Assembly: GCA_034440635.1 (NCBI GenBank)
Contig: JAOTON010001592.1
Location: 1,120,501 to 1,184,500 of the forward strand
Reading direction: 5' to 3'
Source of the DNA: Lepas anatifera
Taxonomy: Eukaryota > Arthropoda > Thecostraca > Lepadidae
Length of the DNA stretch: 64,000 nt
The notes under the pieces were generated by a model. That model ran no database searches, was not told the origin of the DNA, and saw only the letters and a list, made by a program, of their open reading frames with translations. Made by a program: the position numbers and the translations under genes. Below, piece by piece: positions 36,349 to 46,643 of the stretch; position 1 is the first letter of the stretch; each line of letters opens with the position of its first letter.

Positions 36349-37886
36349 GTTATAGGGTTTCCACTGGAAAATCAAAACTCCCTAACAATACCCAAAATAT
36401 GGAGCATCCAACGCACAAAAATTCTGAAACGACACACAAACGACATTAGAGGAAGGAATAAAACTCTCATCCGAGATCAAAGACTTACGATGACCACAGT
36501 CATCATGGGCGATGACATAGGCAGATTCAAGGAGTGCGGAGAATAAGTGGGAACACTTCAACCTCATCGACCCCTGGTGCGCCTTGAAATGATCACGGCG
36601 TACCCTGAAAGGTTGATGGTGCCCCCTAAGCTGTCCATTCCTATCCCTCCCCAGGATGGGACGGCGCCCCAGCGACTCCCCCACCACGGATCACGGAGAC
36701 GCCTACTACCGCGGCGCCCCCGCGATAGGATTTGGCACCCTCCTGATAGGTTTTGCCGCCCAAAAGTGGCGCCGTTTGGTCCTGATGGTGCCCCCGACCA
36801 TATGCGTCCACCCCATTTGAAAATTGTGGATCCACCTATGGTTGGTGATGAACTTATACTGCCCTGTGAAAGAACCTGATTTTAAGAAGTGATTAAAAAT
36901 GAAAAATACCCGTTCGATACGACATACAAGCATGCAAAAATATGATTTATTCCATATTCAAATTTTGATTAACAAGTGTCAACTGTGATCAGGGTCCAGA
37001 ACCAAAACTTCGTGCTTTATAGTTGATCTGATCTATCTTATAGTTCGATCATGATCATGACGGTAAAAACTAATCGGCACTTTGGTGATGCTAATTTTTG
37101 GGAGCGCAATGCACTAAACTTCCAAACTTGATCACCACCGAATTTGGGTGTACTACAAATACAGAGTTGTGTAAAACTATTGGTTAGGTATTCATCCAAA
37201 AGGGTTGATTATCTTATTTACTGTTCACTTCCTTCAATAAATTTCTTACATTAATTAGTATGTCCAAAGTGATGATGGTACTGGATATGCATTTACCGTG
37301 TGTATCGCGTAGGAAGATTACATAAAATGAAGAACTGGAAAGCTTTGAACATGGGTTATTTTCGTCAAATTCCATCTCCTCTATGAATTCTAAAAGGACA
37401 TAGGTGCTGGTAGATGTTTCATCATCTTTGTACCGATATCATAATGTGTTGACGAATTCATCCAATTTTCTTAGACAATTGCTCCGCTTTTGCAAGTTTT
37501 TGCCAGTTTTTTTATCGTTATAACTGGCTTAAACTGGACAAAACGTGATATGTCAAAACCTATTTTTCCATGGTAAAAATCCGGTTCAGACACTGGTATC
37601 TCAGATTCCGATGAAACTTCACTGAAGAAGTTATCTGGGTGCCTGATTACTGCTGATATTTTCAACGCTGCCCTTGAACACGTTTTCTTTGAAAGCCTCC
37701 GAACTTTTTAATTACTTCGCAGAACACGCCTTTTGAAGCGTCATAAATCCCTGGAATAAACGTATGGACTCATATCAAATGATATATTATACCCATTTCA
37801 ATACATTTATTCACACTACAGCATGGCATGAAATACATTCACACAAATAGACAAAACATCTTAAAATCTAGCGGCCAAATTCTTAC

Positions 37887-38177
37887 CTGACTAAAGACAA
37901 GGCAGAAGGCATGTCGATGAAGCGAGAGTACATGACCGGCGGAGAAGAACGGTTTCCCAATAACATCGAGCTGATTAGATTTGCTCCGTGTTAGGAGTTT
38001 CGAGTTGGTACGAGGGTTATATAATTCTATCGATTCACAGTACTGCTCGCTACGCCATGCGGTAGATGTATCGAGAAGCTGCTCGCCAAAACCGATGTCG
38101 CTGATCACGAGGGAGGTGTATTTCACCACTCGCGAGGTGGGAGTGAAGTCGTGGGCACCAGCACCCGTCGCATTCAT
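37887..38177 (-). CDS. Candidate coding exon, unidentified - strand gene
   Basis: An open frame of 97 codons from an ATG (38177) runs to a strong donor, AGTCAG/GTAAGAATT (GT at 37886-37885), in phase 0. The peptide has balanced, protein-like composition, for example AHDFTPTSRVVKYTS, SIELYNPRTNSKLLTRSKSN and GKPFFSAGHVLSLHRH. The frame stays open upstream of the ATG for about 20 codons (to about 38240), with NGSPAPYRDRYIDQP, so the true exon may start earlier. I do not recognise the protein. It could be an upstream exon of the same - strand gene as 6013-5779 and 313-130, or a separate gene. Confidence 0.42.
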
Positions 38178-38240
38178 TGCTGGTTGATCTATATATCTAT
38201 CCCGGTACGGTGCGGGTGATCCATTGTAGTCGTGGCTCCT

Positions 38241-39456
38241 CAGTTAGCACTCAAGATTAACGTTTACAATAACCGTCATCAGAATGCTCATGAACTATCA
38301 AATTTATGGTTGAATTAAATTTTCAAACGGTATTTTCTTTGATGATTTAGGGTTATGCCATGTGAGTTCAAAATGGGAGCCAGAAAGCATGTAGCCTTTT
38401 TCGTTGTCGAAAGAGAGTTTATCTTGCTGGCCTCGCAGGGTGAACAAATTTGGAGATAGTCCTCTTAGGAATGACGTTTTTTAACACAGGAACCAGATAG
38501 TCCTTCTCAGAGAGAACAAGGGTCGGGCGGTGCAAACTAACAAGATACCTGGTTACAGGAGTCGATAAAGCTGTTTCCGTGTTTGGTCCGTATAAATACT
38601 TACTGAAACAGCTCATGTTTGCGGGGAAATTGGTTGCATCAATTTGCAAGTGTTCCGGACAGTCGTATAAGCATCCGATGTTTTATCAATTTTCGATCCC
38701 GTACTTCTACTTCACGAGAAATAACCTTGGGGATTTTCTCGTTGCTGAATTCCTTCAAAAGAGCAATCTGGCGCTGGCTGCAGCCCGCCGGAGATTTTCG
38801 CTATGGTCATTTGCGTCGGATTGGTCGTTGTATATGTGACACCGTATTGGAGCTGACTGCCCCTCTTGGGGCTAGGGAGCCGCTGTGCTCAGCGAACTCG
38901 CGCGCTTTTAGTCTAACGGCGCGCAGCTCAGCGCTCTTTTCACTCAAACTTCTGGAGAAACGGCGCCCGGCTGGAAACGGGACATGACTGCCTCGGCAGT
39001 AAGGAGCCTACGCGAAATAATCGCGTTAATGGAGAGCCCATTTTGTCGGGAGGTGCTGTGATATATGCTGGTGGTGTTAGGGTTACACCCGACTAGACCA
39101 GGCTTGATATACCTAATGTTTCATTCATAAGTCAGGTGGCAGGACTTGATAACCAGTGTGGCTAACATGCCTCGTTGGCTGAGCCATTATGGCAAGGGAT
39201 CAGCCCGTGATGCCATTTGGAAGACAAATTAACGCCGTAAAGATTCCGCGGATTACACCGTTAGGGCCTCTCCTGCGCTGCGCTTCAGAACGGCTGGTAA
39301 GCCGACGAACAATAAACTTGTTCTCTCACTGAAGTTACATGGAGCGGAGTAGAACTTTACGTGGGTGCTTGGACCCGGAACGAGTTTATTTACTCATTTG
39401 TCGCACATCATCGCCCTCGGGGTACTGTAATGCACAACTGAAAAGGGAGTTTCTTT
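38241..39456. other. No supported gene
   Basis: A GC-rich patch at about 38860-39000 and an AATAAA followed by a T/C-rich stretch near 39310-39335 stand out, but no gene or LTR could be delimited. Confidence 0.4.
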
Positions 39457-40302
39457 TTAACACGCGCATTGACGGGGGTCTGAGCCACCTTCTCATTGAC
39501 GGGGGCGGGTACCCGCCCCTAAGATCTCGAGAACCACGGTAGGTAGCGAAAAACGGTAAAGGGCGTTGGGCTGCCCATCCACTTCTCCATCGAAAACATT
39601 TGAACCATTTTTTTGTCAGGTCACATTTAAGGTCACGAGAGGTCAAAACATGCCCGTCATAGGGATAACATGCAAAATTCAGTTTTTCGGGCATTACATC
39701 TGAACAAGTAAAGATAGAGCAAAACGACTTGAACTATATGAATCCTCTTAGCAAGCCGAATCGAATGATATATAATTTGACCTTGCTAGGTCAAATCAAG
39801 GATTTGACCTGACCTGAGGTCAGGTCAGGGTCAAATTATATAAAATGCATATCATTAGAACCGCAAAGCCCAGGCGAGTCTAATGCAGCTAAAATAAATG
39901 CTCTATCACCATCTGTTACTGAGTTATTCCGTAAAAACCATTTTTCCCATGTATTTCCAATGGAGAGGTCATGCCTCGTACCTGACCTTAGGTCATCGAT
40001 ATCAAAAATACCGGAACATATGTTAGAGAACTCGGTGGGGCCATTATGTGTTATGCGTTTCAATCGGATAAGTTCACCCTGCTCCGACTTATGCTATCTT
40101 AAACTTTTTTGAGGCCGGTTCACTTGACCTGTACTGGTGACCTGACCTGAGATGACCTAACCTTAAATTTTCCAGAGAAGTTGTAAAAATAATGAGGGAA
40201 AATGTATACCAAGTACGGCGGCGCTACGCGCCGCCGTTGTCCCACTATCTCTGAAAAACCCGAGGGGGGGCGGGTACCCGCCCCCGTCAATGCGCGTGTT
40301 AA
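39457..40302 (+). mobile_element. TTAA-bordered element, family 2, copy 1
   Basis: The 846-bp element starts TTAACACGCGCATTGACGGG and ends CCCGTCAATGCGCGTGTTAA. Subterminal GGGCGGGTACCCGCCCC forms a palindrome near both ends. The interior holds AGGTCA/TGACCT pairs, including TGACCTGACCTGAGGTCAGG around 39805. It lies just upstream of the first synaptotagmin exon. Confidence 0.88.
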
Positions 40303-40551
40303 GTCACTGTTCCTTGTGAATGTAGTTATCACAAAGTTGTATTCAATGGTTCGCAATGTAGCAGTTAGCTGGAAACTGTTGGGCTCAGTGTGCACATATT
40401 TAATCGTAGGGATCTTATTGACGGTTTACATACTCAACCAGTAGGTAACCAATTGGGTCTGCCTCCTTTACAGATCTGTTGCTGCGGACCGGTGGGGTGA
40501 AGTTGAGTGACATCACTTGTTTGTTAATTCACGCGCACTGCACTGGTCGGG

Positions 40552-40603
40552 ATGTTTTCGGACACGTCGTCGTACCTAGAAGACGACACCGCTCCCGACG
40601 AGG
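40552..40603 (+). CDS. Syt17: Synaptotagmin-17-like gene, exon 1 (start codon)
   Basis: The ATG at 40552 opens a short acidic N-terminus (MFSDTSSYLEDDTAPDE) of 17 codons plus one base, followed by the donor G/GTAAGA at 40604. The phase (1) matches exon 2, completing a Gly codon. In the family this part lies ahead of a cysteine cluster that anchors the protein to membranes. The gene continues through exons at 41093-41232, 47215-47922, 49123-49240 and 62758-62863 and leaves the window. Synaptotagmin-17 (B/K protein) is a tandem C2 protein of intracellular membranes involved in vesicle traffic. The exon is assigned by splice site and phase only, since so short an N-terminus is not conserved. Confidence 0.62.
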
Positions 40604-40932
40604 GTAAGATATCACACACCAACCTGCTCTAGCTCCAGCTTATACACTACTTGCTCTCCGAAACTATTCCAAAAAGAAATTCGGGCCTCAAAACTGCAGA
40701 CGTTTAGCATTTTCAGGATAGCATTCAAACATATTTTAGTAGAATTTAGGGTGTCAAGCGAAATACTCGGTAGCCAATGGATAATCTAAGCAAACTATGG
40801 AGCATAGAGCAGCTCTACACATATAATCTAGACGCACCAGGTGCCTTTTTAAGCCACTCTGTTCCAAACCAGGTGGGGGGGGGCAGACTGGGTCCATCAG
40901 GTGCGTTCCGATACATTGTTTCTGTTGGTCAG

Positions 40933-40972
40933 GGGTTGGCCGCTGGGGGCTGTGGCGCGTGCTGCGGAGATG
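40933..40972 (+). pseudogene. Partial duplicate of exon 2 start
   Basis: TCAGGGGTTGGCCGCTGGGG and the following TGTGGCGCGTGCTGCGG parallel the acceptor and first 40 bases of exon 2. Read in the same phase it gives RWGLWRVLRR against SWPLWRVLRW in exon 2. It has a usable AG (40931-40932), but the similarity stops after about 40 bases and no donor follows, so it is a decayed tandem duplicate. Confidence 0.6.
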
Positions 40973-41020
40973 TGTCGGTCTCTTAATTACCTCTGTTCTG
41001 TTTCTGTCACCCATGAGTTG

Positions 41021-41098
41021 CCACATCACCTCTGTTCTGTTTGTGCCGGACAGGGGCTGCCACATCACCTCTGTTCTGTTTGTGTCGGACAGGGGCCG
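41021..41098 (+). promoter_or_regulatory. Tandem 39-bp repeat of the exon 2 splice acceptor
   Basis: Two copies of a 39-bp unit start at 41021 and 41060 (CCACATCACCTCTGTTCTGT, then TTGTGYCGGACAGGGG). Each contains a pyrimidine-rich tract and CAG. The AGs at 41052-41053 and 41091-41092 are 39 bases apart. Use of the first would add 13 codons in frame, without a stop, to exon 2. A third, partial copy without the AG lies at 40988-41020. Confidence 0.7.
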
Positions 41099-41232
41099 GC
41101 AGCTGGCCTTTGTGGCGTGTGCTGCGCTGGCTCTGCTGCTGCGGCTGCATCAACTACTGCGTCGCCTCTGTGCAGGAGTGGCGGAGCCGCACTGCCAGAG
41201 ACCGCAAGAAGAGAAGCATCCGCGTCATCCGC
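41093..41232 (+). CDS. Syt17: Synaptotagmin-17-like gene, exon 2 (cysteine-rich membrane anchor)
   Basis: The exon runs from the acceptor TGTCGGACAG to the donor CGC/GTGAGT at 41233. It encodes residues 18-64. SWPLWRVLRWLCCCGCINYC holds Trp/Leu residues and five Cys, likely palmitoylated, and is followed by a basic segment, RTARDRKKRSIRVIR. A cysteine cluster near the N-terminus, in place of an ordinary transmembrane helix, is typical of B/K-type synaptotagmins. Entry phase 1 and exit phase 0 match exons 1 and 3. Another frame of the same bases reads as a hydrophobic LAFVACAALALLL stretch, but its phase does not fit exon 3. Confidence 0.66.
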
Positions 41233-41380
41233 GTGAGTCTCTGACGCAACATTTCTACTTATCGGCTGATCTATTCTGTGCGTGGAGCTCCGGATATAGT
41301 CTTCTGTGGTGCGCTTAGTATTTTTTCTCACCTGGCTCCACAACCGCTTACCATGGCGTGGAACATATTACAATATCAGT

Positions 41381-41420
41381 GGCGGATCTAGAGTTTCGCA
41401 AAGAGGGGTTGGGGTAGAAG
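41381..41420. mobile_element. hAT-like element end, single
   Basis: CAGTGGCGGATCTAGAG resembles the left ends of the elements at 14758 and 34298. No matching right end is seen, so this is a fragment or a long element with a diverged end. Confidence 0.4.
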
Positions 41421-41804
41421 GTGGGGACAGAAGATTCAAGGGGCATAAATATGCAGCTTTGGGAGGGCTTTTAAGGTATTTCAATGTGTCCCTCGGAACA
41501 CGAGCTTTCAGCGTTTTCAAGGGGCTGGAGATAGAAAAGTTTTGTCGTAAATCAGCGAATGTTCTGTTACCAGAGAGGCACCACTGTCTGCAGAAGGACT
41601 GCTAAATAACCAAACGGATCTGCAGCTGGCAACGCCGAGGTGGCCAATAATGGACCGACCTTGTCTTAGAAGGTCCTCTGCTTGAAACATCTCGTAAAGC
41701 TAGATTTAAGATGCCATTTATTCGCTGCATATACACCGAATACACCTTGATTTGAGAGAAGTTGGGTCAGGATTAGGAGGTTCAGTAGAAATAAGCTGCA
41801 TTCT

Positions 41805-41880
41805 TGAACTGGGGTTCAGCCGTGAGTTCGAATCCCACGCCAGTTTCCCGTGAGTTAACCGTCAACATGATGAGAGGTGG
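41805..41880 (+). repeat. tRNA-derived SINE fragment
   Basis: GAGTTCGAATCCCACGC (about 41824-41840) fits the B box of RNA polymerase III promoters, but no A box precedes it. Fragment only. Confidence 0.4.
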
Positions 41881-42409
41881 CGGTGCCATATGCTTTTGGT
41901 CAGGCTCCTCCACTGGTTTCAGGTGAGGGAGAGAAACAAGTTTCAAGGGAAGCTCCACTTGAAGGGGCATCCTGCTCTTGGGTCGTTCTTCAGCGGTAAC
42001 TCCAGGGCTGAAGTTCTGGATCTAAGTTGCATTATTTCATAGCAATTATACTTGAAATAGAAATAAAATAAGACCTGGCTTGCCCATTTCAGTGTCCACA
42101 TTTTCTGATTTATAGGTCTATTCCACTGGGGCGTCCCATAACAGCCCTTATCACTGGCCGAGCAGCAAAAATATGTTGCGCATTATCTTGGTGAATACTC
42201 TTCTGGCATGGTATATATGCATTCTCCTTCCCTTTTTAGGCTCTCTTGGCCGGTTCAATACCACCCTAATGGTTTTGAAACCCATTCTGGAAGATCATCT
42301 GACCTCCTGCACTGGCTTTTGGGCTCCCTGGAAAACGCTAGTGTGCGCCTCTCGCACATGAAGGAGTTAATGACTGTGTTTGTGCCACGTGGAGGAGTCA
42401 GTGAGTCGG

Positions 42410-42786
42410 CGGCTGTGCTTGTGTCCCTTGAGTGGGATGGCGGCTGTGCTTGTGTCCCTTGAGTGGGGTGGCGGCTGTGTTTGTGTCCCTTGAGTGAGGT
42501 GGCGACTGTGTTTGTGTCTCTTGAGTGAGGTGGCGACTGTGTTTGTGTCCCTTGAGTGAGGTGGCGACTGTGTTTGTGTCTCTTGAGTGAGGTGGCGGCT
42601 GTGTTTGTGTCCTTTGAGTAAGGTGGCGACTGTGTTTGCGTCCCTTGAGTGAGGTGGCGACTGTTCTTACGTCCCTTGAGCGAGATGAGGGCTGTTTTTG
42701 TGTCCCTTAAGTGGGGTGGCCGCTGGGTTTGTGTCCCTTGAGTGAGGTGGCGGCTATTTTGACGTCCGTTGGATGAGGTGGCGGCT
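42410..42786 (+). repeat. 31-bp minisatellite, about 12 copies
   Basis: The unit is approximately GGCGACTGTGTTTGTGTCCC plus TTGAGTGAGGT, repeated about 12 times with increasing variation to the right. It lies in synaptotagmin intron 2. Each unit contains a pyrimidine-rich stretch followed by AG. Confidence 0.92.
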
Positions 42787-42894
42787 GTATTTACAAGGTG
42801 GGAGGGACTGGACGGCTGTAATTCCCTGCTGTGGGGACTGGGGACTAGACCTGGGGCCGCGGCGGAGGCCTTGGTCGATACCAGTGACGAACAG
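42779..42894 (+). CDS. Possible cassette exon in synaptotagmin intron 2
   Basis: An open segment without stops runs from ATGAG/GTGGCG (AG at 42777-42778) to a donor ACAG/GTAGGC (GT at 42895) in phase 0 at both ends, so it could be included between exons 2 and 3 without shifting the frame. The end reads AAAEALVDTSDEQ, which would join to QEDPDSS of exon 3. The acceptor is weak (few pyrimidines), and the first part overlaps the last minisatellite unit. Cassette or chance cannot be decided here. Confidence 0.25.
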
Positions 42895-43352
42895 GTAGGC
42901 CCCGCGCGTCCCCTGGGACCTTCTCCGGTATATCTCTGCGCAGGAACTCTGCCCCCACGCCAACCATATGGTCATTCTGCCCGGTTATCAGGCTTTGACG
43001 TCATTCGGACATCGCAAGGTCACGTCCGCAAGTGCAGAAGCAACACCGAACAATCAGGCTAAGTGCTTCGTCCCGTAATGTATCTTCCGTCACTGAGAGA
43101 CACCTTCTGCAACCAACTGAGCCTCTAAAACGCTATCAATATTTTCGAACTGGGCTGCTATATATTTTTGAAACATTCACATGGCGTGAGAGATCTTCTA
43201 CCTGTTCATCAATAAGCCGTAAGTGTGTGACACCGAATGGCATATTCCCGCAGTTTCATTCACAAACAAAAGCAGAACGCAGTGTCCCCATACTACTACC
43301 GCACATCCCTTCAAACACTGCCTCTTCCTTGTCACGTCGAGTTATTGGGGGT

Positions 43353-44387
43353 TTAACCCTCGCCCCACCGGGGGCCATCGATGGCCCCCCTCCCTAAGGT
43401 TTTTCCGGGATAGCAGAAAAACGAAGAGGCGCAGCACCGCGGTTGATGGCTCTATCTCTCACTGCATAATTTTCCCACCATCCCTGAAATGTTTTACCCC
43501 GGGTCACCTAAGGTCAGATCACCAGACGAGGTCAACCAAGGTCACCTCACTTCAACTTTAGAGCTCTGTAAGAGCTACATTTCGAAGTCGATCGATTTGA
43601 AACTTCCTACACTTAATGACCCCTCTAGGGTCTACAAGGTGTATATACGGGATTTTTCGATTTCGTGCCCTGAGGTCAGGCCACCAGGTGACCTCTCCCA
43701 TTGGAAAAGCATGAGGAAAAGCTGTCTTATAGTCTAAAAGTCACAAAAGCGATTGAAAATGCTCAGCTTGGTCAGAACAGCGTTCTTGGACACCCTTTCA
43801 CGGATTCCAGGGGCCATATTTGCGCTTTGACCTCTCCAAGGTCATCCAAGGTCACCAGGGGTCAAAAACAGTATTTTGATAATAACTTTTGACCTAATTA
43901 AGTTAGAGCGCTGAAACGAACACCATCGTGTTTGTCTTGTTACTGGCCTTCATTTGATATACGGCAAGGCTACTTTCTGACCTTTCGTGACCTCAGGTCA
44001 TCTTAGGCCACGAGGTGACCTCTGGAGGTCAAACCACTGGCGGGAGGTCTTTACGTTTCCATACCGGAAAAAGGATTGACAATTTCCTATCAAATGTACT
44101 TGACCAGACCTCAATAGCTCTAATGGCATAAGAGTTATGCCCAGTTTGCTTAAGCATTGCATATTTGAGTGAAAATAGCCGATCTTGATCTAATTTGCCC
44201 TCTGGAGGTCAAACCATTGACCTGAGCACTAAAACACGTGAAGTAAGTTCTTACTGAATTCACGCGAGCTTTCTAATGCACTTTGCAGATTTGCGCTAAC
44301 TTCCATATTGTCGGAGTTAGAGGGGGCCCATCGATGGCCCCCGGTGGGGCGAAGGTGGCGCTGGACTCCCGGTGGGGCGCGGGTTAA
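43353..44387 (+). mobile_element. TTAA element family 1, copy D (synaptotagmin intron 2)
   Basis: A 1,035-bp full-length copy from TTAACCCTCGCCCCACCGGG to GGTGGGGCGCGGGTTAA. The DR4 block AGGTCA-TCCA-AGGTCA near 43840-43855 and the near-terminal ATCGATGG palindromes are kept. Confidence 0.92.
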
Positions 44388-44627
44388 CAGAGAATGCAAG
44401 GCCATTGCAGGATGAGAAGAAGTCCTTTACATTAGGCTTAGCGACGACCAACATTTATATTACATGGTAGCGAGAGAATCTTCAATCCCATTGAGATGCA
44501 CGGGCATTGAGGTGGGGTTCCCGCTCCCTCGGGTTTTATGGAAGATAAAATAAGAAACGGCACCGCTTAGCGCCTCCGTACTTAACATACCTTTGCTCTG
44601 ATTATTTTTACAAATTGTGACATAAAT

Positions 44628-45930
44628 TTAACACGCGAATTGACGGGGGTCTGAGCCACCTTCGCTTTGACGGGGGTGGGGGTGGGTACCCGCTGCCCCC
44701 TAAGATCTCAAAAACCACGCTAGATATCGAAACACACCACCGCCGTGGCGCAGTTGGTTAAGGTGCCTCGGTCAAGTGTGGGAGGTCCTTGGATCAAGTC
44801 TGACCTCTCGCAGCGTTTTCCTCGACTGCCTCCCACCCAGGAGATGGCAGTACACTGGGAAGTGCCCGCCTTGACTAGGGATTTTCGCTGACCAACCAGC
44901 GTCCTTGCCATTGGGAGCACGGGCTTGATCTGCCTTTAAATACATCCACCGGTCCGGTGGCACCGCCCGAGGGCACGGCCTCGCCGCGTGTCACCGGAGC
45001 AGTCCTCTGTTCCGCCGGGCCCGAGAAATCGGGATAGCTCTACTGCCTGGTACAGTGGGGCGTGTGACATCGAGCGTATGGACATGACTGTCCTGCAAGG
45101 GTGCCGATAAGCGTAAGCCCCGCTGCCGTGTACATAGTGTGTGTCTGTGTGTGTGTGGTGCAAATGTGCAAAAATGTTCCCGGGTTGGAAACGCAAAAAT
45201 ATTCAAAAAAAAGAAAAAAAAGATATCGAAACACAGTAAACGGTGTAGGGTAGCCCATCCAATTCTCTATCGAAAATATTTGTACCATTTTTTTTGTCAG
45301 GCCACATTTGAGACCACTTTGGGTAAATACATGCCGTCATGGGGATAACATGTAAATGAAGGTTTTCGGTCATTACATCTGAAAAAATAAACATAGAGCA
45401 AAACTATTTAAACCCTTTGAATCCTCGCAGCAGGCTGAATCGAATGATATATAATATGACCATGCTAGGTCAGATATCAGATTTGACCTGACCTGAGGTC
45501 AGGTCAAGCTCAAATTATGTAAAATTCATATCATTGCGCCATCCATTAAAAAGTTATTCAGTTAAAACCATTTTCCCATGTACCTATCTCCAATGGAGAT
45601 CTCATGGCTTGTACCCGATCTTAGGTTTTCGATATAGAAAAAACGGACCATATTTTCGAGAACTCAGTGGAGCTATTATGTGATATAAGTTTCGATTGGA
45701 TAAGTTCATCCTGCTCTGACTTATGCTATCTTAAACTTTTTTAGAGGTCAGGTCACTTGACCTGTACTGGTGATCTGACCTGAGATGACCTAACCTTAAA
45801 ATTTTGAAAACAATTGTAAAAGTTATCCGGAAAAAGGTATGCAAAGTACGACGGCACTGCGCGCCGCTGTTTTTATGCTGCCTCCAAAAACCCGAGGGGG
45901 TGGGTACCCCCGTCAATGCGCGTGGTAAGG
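44628..45930 (+). mobile_element. TTAA-bordered element, family 2, copy 2 (with SINE insert)
   Basis: It starts TTAACACGCGAATTGACGGG and matches 39457-40302, interrupted by the SINE at 44737-45220. The right end reads CCCCGTCAATGCGCGTGGTAA, so its border TTAA has become GTAA. An inverted partial copy follows immediately. Confidence 0.85.
44737..45220 (+). mobile_element. tRNA-derived SINE with 15-bp target-site duplication
   Basis: The 484-bp SINE starts with a tRNA-like head: GTGGCGCAGTTGGTTAAG fits the A box and GGATCAAGTCTGACC the B box. It ends in an A-rich tail (about 45204-45220). Exact duplications AGATATCGAAACACA flank it at 44722-44736 and 45221-45235. A TG repeat lies at about 45140-45157. 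It would be transcribed by RNA polymerase III and copied by a LINE's enzymes. The insert splits a family 2 element and is therefore younger. Confidence 0.92.
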
Positions 45931-46643
45931 TTAGGTCATCTCAGTTCAGGTCATCAGTGCAGGTCAAGTGACCTCACCTCAAAAAGTTTAAGATAACATA
46001 CGTCAGAGCAGCGTAGACATATCCGATTAAAACTCATATCAAACAAAGGCCCTATCGAGTTTTACAAAATATGTTCCGATATTCTTATATCGATGACCTA
46101 AGGTGAGGTACGTGCCATGACCTCTCAATAGGAAATACATGGAAAATGGTTTAAACTGAATAAATTAGTAGTTGATGGTGGTAGATCATTTATCTTAGCG
46201 GCATTAAGTTTGCCTCATCCTTGCGTTTCTAATGGTTGTCATTTTGGCCTAATTTGACCTTGACCTGACCTGAGGGAAGATCAAGTCCAAGATTGGACCT
46301 GATTTGACCCAGCAAGGTCATATTATATATCATTCGATTTGTTTTGCTGAGAGGATTCCAATGGTTTGAATTGTTTTGCTCTATCTCTACTAGTTCGGAT
46401 GTAATGACGGGAAGCCTTCGTCTATATGGTATCCCTATGGTGGCATGCCTTGACCTCTAGTGACCTCAAATGTGACCTGAAAAAAATTAGATCAAATATA
46501 TTCTATAGAGAACTGGATGGATTATCCAACACCGTTTACCGTTTTTCGCTATCTAGCGTGGTTATTGAGATCTTTGGGAGGGGGAGGCGGATACCTGCCC
46601 CCCCCCGCCAAAGCGAAGGTGGCTCAGACAATACGCCTGTTAA
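45929..46643 (-). mobile_element. TTAA-bordered element, family 2, inverted partial copy
   Basis: The sequence is the reverse complement of the family 2 interior and left end. It starts at AAGGTTAGGTCATCTCAG and ends with AAGCGAAGGTGGCTCAGAC and a degraded CGCCTGTTAA at 46640-46643. The right terminal part is missing, where it abuts copy 2. Together they form a tail-to-tail structure with TTAA at both outer ends. Confidence 0.8.

Larger units (their letters stand above)
34455..37886. other. Repeat-derived and unique sequence without a supported gene
   Basis: Contains the dispersed repeats at 35265-35480 and 35957-36165 and a (GA)n run. Open frames near 34633-35044 and 36136-36546 show no domain and no splice sites. 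Confidence 0.4.

Noticed and set aside
39053..39338. Possible solo LTR (AATAAA followed by a T/C-rich end)
   Set aside because: I could not find a matching short duplication, primer site or second copy.
40959..41318. Frame across exon 2 with a hydrophobic LAFVACAALALLL segment that looks like a transmembrane helix
   Set aside because: Its phase at the donor does not join to exon 3, whereas the Cys-rich frame fits exons 1 and 3 and resembles the N-terminus of B/K synaptotagmins.
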